A DNA stretch of 6,257 nt, from positions 1 to 6,257 of the forward strand of contig JAQTPO010000051.1 in the NCBI GenBank assembly GCA_028712845.1. Reading direction: 5' to 3'. Every line of letters begins with the position of its first letter. Position 1 is the first letter of the stretch. Below, in pieces: positions 5,863 through 6,257 of the stretch. Both the position numbers and the translations under genes were made by a program. Under the pieces are notes generated by a model that saw only the letters and a program-made list of their open reading frames with translations, was not told the origin of the DNA and made no database searches. Origin of the DNA: Dehalococcoidales bacterium. GTDB lineage: Bacteria > Chloroflexota > Dehalococcoidia > Dehalococcoidales > Fen-1064.

Positions 5863-5896
5863 GTCATTGCGAGGAATCTAATGACGAAGCAATGAC
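5863..5896. repeat. Inverted repeat (GTCATTGCGAGG type)
   Basis: GTCATTGC (5863-5870) is the exact reverse complement of GCAATGAC (5889-5896), with 18 bases between (GAGGAATCTAATGACGAA). From memory this resembles a widespread dispersed element with GTCATTGCGAGG at one end and GACGAAGCAAT at the other. It is flanked by a looser inverted repeat: TGTTTG, TTTA and GGTTG in 5821-5840 pair with CAACC, TAAA and CAAACA in 5906-5920. It is the third element of this general kind in the window. Confidence 0.6.
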
Positions 5897-5955
5897 AACC
5901 TGTAACAACCTAAACAAACAGAACCCAAAGAACCAAGAGTTGTTGGTGAATTACC

Positions 5956-6257
5956 TCACTCCTCCATTTCTCCCTTCACTCTCTCCGCTTCCAGTGACAG
6001 CTTTTCCCATTCTTCCGTGAGGCGCTGGATATCCGCCTTTAGCCGGTGGTGTTTCTCCATCGTCGCCTGCACCTGTGCGGTGTTAGCATAGAAGTCCGGG
6101 TTAGAAAAAGAACTTTCGATTTCCGCTAACTGTCCTTCAAAGTCTGCCAGTTGTGCTTCGTTGTCTGCAAGCCGCTGCGTAATTTCTTTGCTCTCCTGCT
6201 GGAGTCGCTTCTGCCGTGCTATCTTCGGGTCGGCAGGCGGTTTCGGCTTTCTCCGGG
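5956..6257 (-). CDS. ABC-F family ATPase, C-terminal part only (cut by window edge)
   Basis: An open frame enters from the right edge and ends with TGA at 5958-5956, giving the last 99 residues of a protein. The segment starts with a basic proline-rich linker (RRKPKPPADPK, 1-11) and continues as a charged helical stretch (KRLQQESKEITQRLADNEAQ and on), an interruption at FSNPDFYAN (50-58), and a second helix ending EEWEKLSLEAERVKGEMEE. Two helices joined by a short D/N-P-x-x-Y-type turn, with a trailing EEWEKL, are typical of the C-terminal coiled coil of Uup/YheS-like ABC-F proteins, which act on ribosomes or nucleic acid. No ATPase motif is visible because the ABC domains lie beyond the window. 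It could be another coiled-coil protein, so the subfamily and any antibiotic-resistance role are undetermined. It is convergent with nadD. Confidence 0.8.
   Translation of the reverse strand, partial: RRKPKPPADPKIARQKRLQQESKEITQRLADNEAQLADFEGQLAEIESSFSNPDFYANTAQVQATMEKHHRLKADIQRLTEEWEKLSLEAERVKGEMEE

Larger units (their letters stand above)
5687..5955. other. Spacer between convergent nadD and ABC-F gene
   Basis: These 269 bases sit between two gene ends. They hold the right arm of the repeat at 5671-5697, a hairpin at 5732-5753, and a repeat at 5863-5896 that lies inside a wider imperfect inverted repeat (5821-5840 with 5906-5920). No ORF here has both a ribosome binding site and a length worth calling. 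Hairpins between convergent genes may act as bidirectional transcript ends, but none has the standard T-run. Confidence 0.55.

Overview
The window is an ordinary housekeeping stretch of a bacterial chromosome of roughly balanced base composition. It holds five complete conserved genes, one gene cut by the right edge, and intergenic DNA carrying several short inverted repeats. My best guess for the source is Chloroflexota, class Dehalococcoidia or a relative. This rests on the general look of the proteins and on interspersed repeats of the CTGAGCGTAGCGAAGG, GTCATTCCCGA and GTCATTGCGAGG types, which I recall from such genomes. It is an inference, not a proven assignment.

Layout, left to right. 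On the minus strand lie fmt (methionyl-tRNA formyltransferase, 940-1875) and, downstream of it, mazG (NTP pyrophosphohydrolase, TTG start, 21-806). A 133-bp gap between them contains an imperfect inverted-repeat element. A 402-bp divergent spacer (1876-2277) separates fmt from dnaA. It contains a perfect 12-bp palindrome, a tandem T6-ATGA repeat, promoter-like hexamers and a possible 36-codon ORF with a good ribosome binding site. On the plus strand follow dnaA (replication initiator, 2278-3600), a 214-bp spacer with a plausible promoter, obgE (ribosome-assembly GTPase, best start 3815, end 5071) and, 3 bp later, nadD (nicotinate-nucleotide adenylyltransferase, 5075-5686). A 269-bp spacer between convergent genes carries three inverted repeats. 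At the right edge, on the minus strand, is the C-terminal coiled coil of an ABC-F-type ATPase (5956-6257, incomplete).

The genes serve core functions. Fmt prepares initiator tRNA, ObgE and the ABC-F protein act at the ribosome, DnaA starts replication, NadD makes NAD, and MazG clears NTPs. They are not an accessory system, and I see no defence island, CRISPR array, transposase, tRNA or rRNA gene.

The point most worth attention is DnaA domain IV. The positions that normally read DHTT in the DNA-recognition helix read SPAT here, while the ATPase core is fully canonical. I also find no consensus DnaA-box cluster in the window. This predicts altered origin recognition in this lineage.
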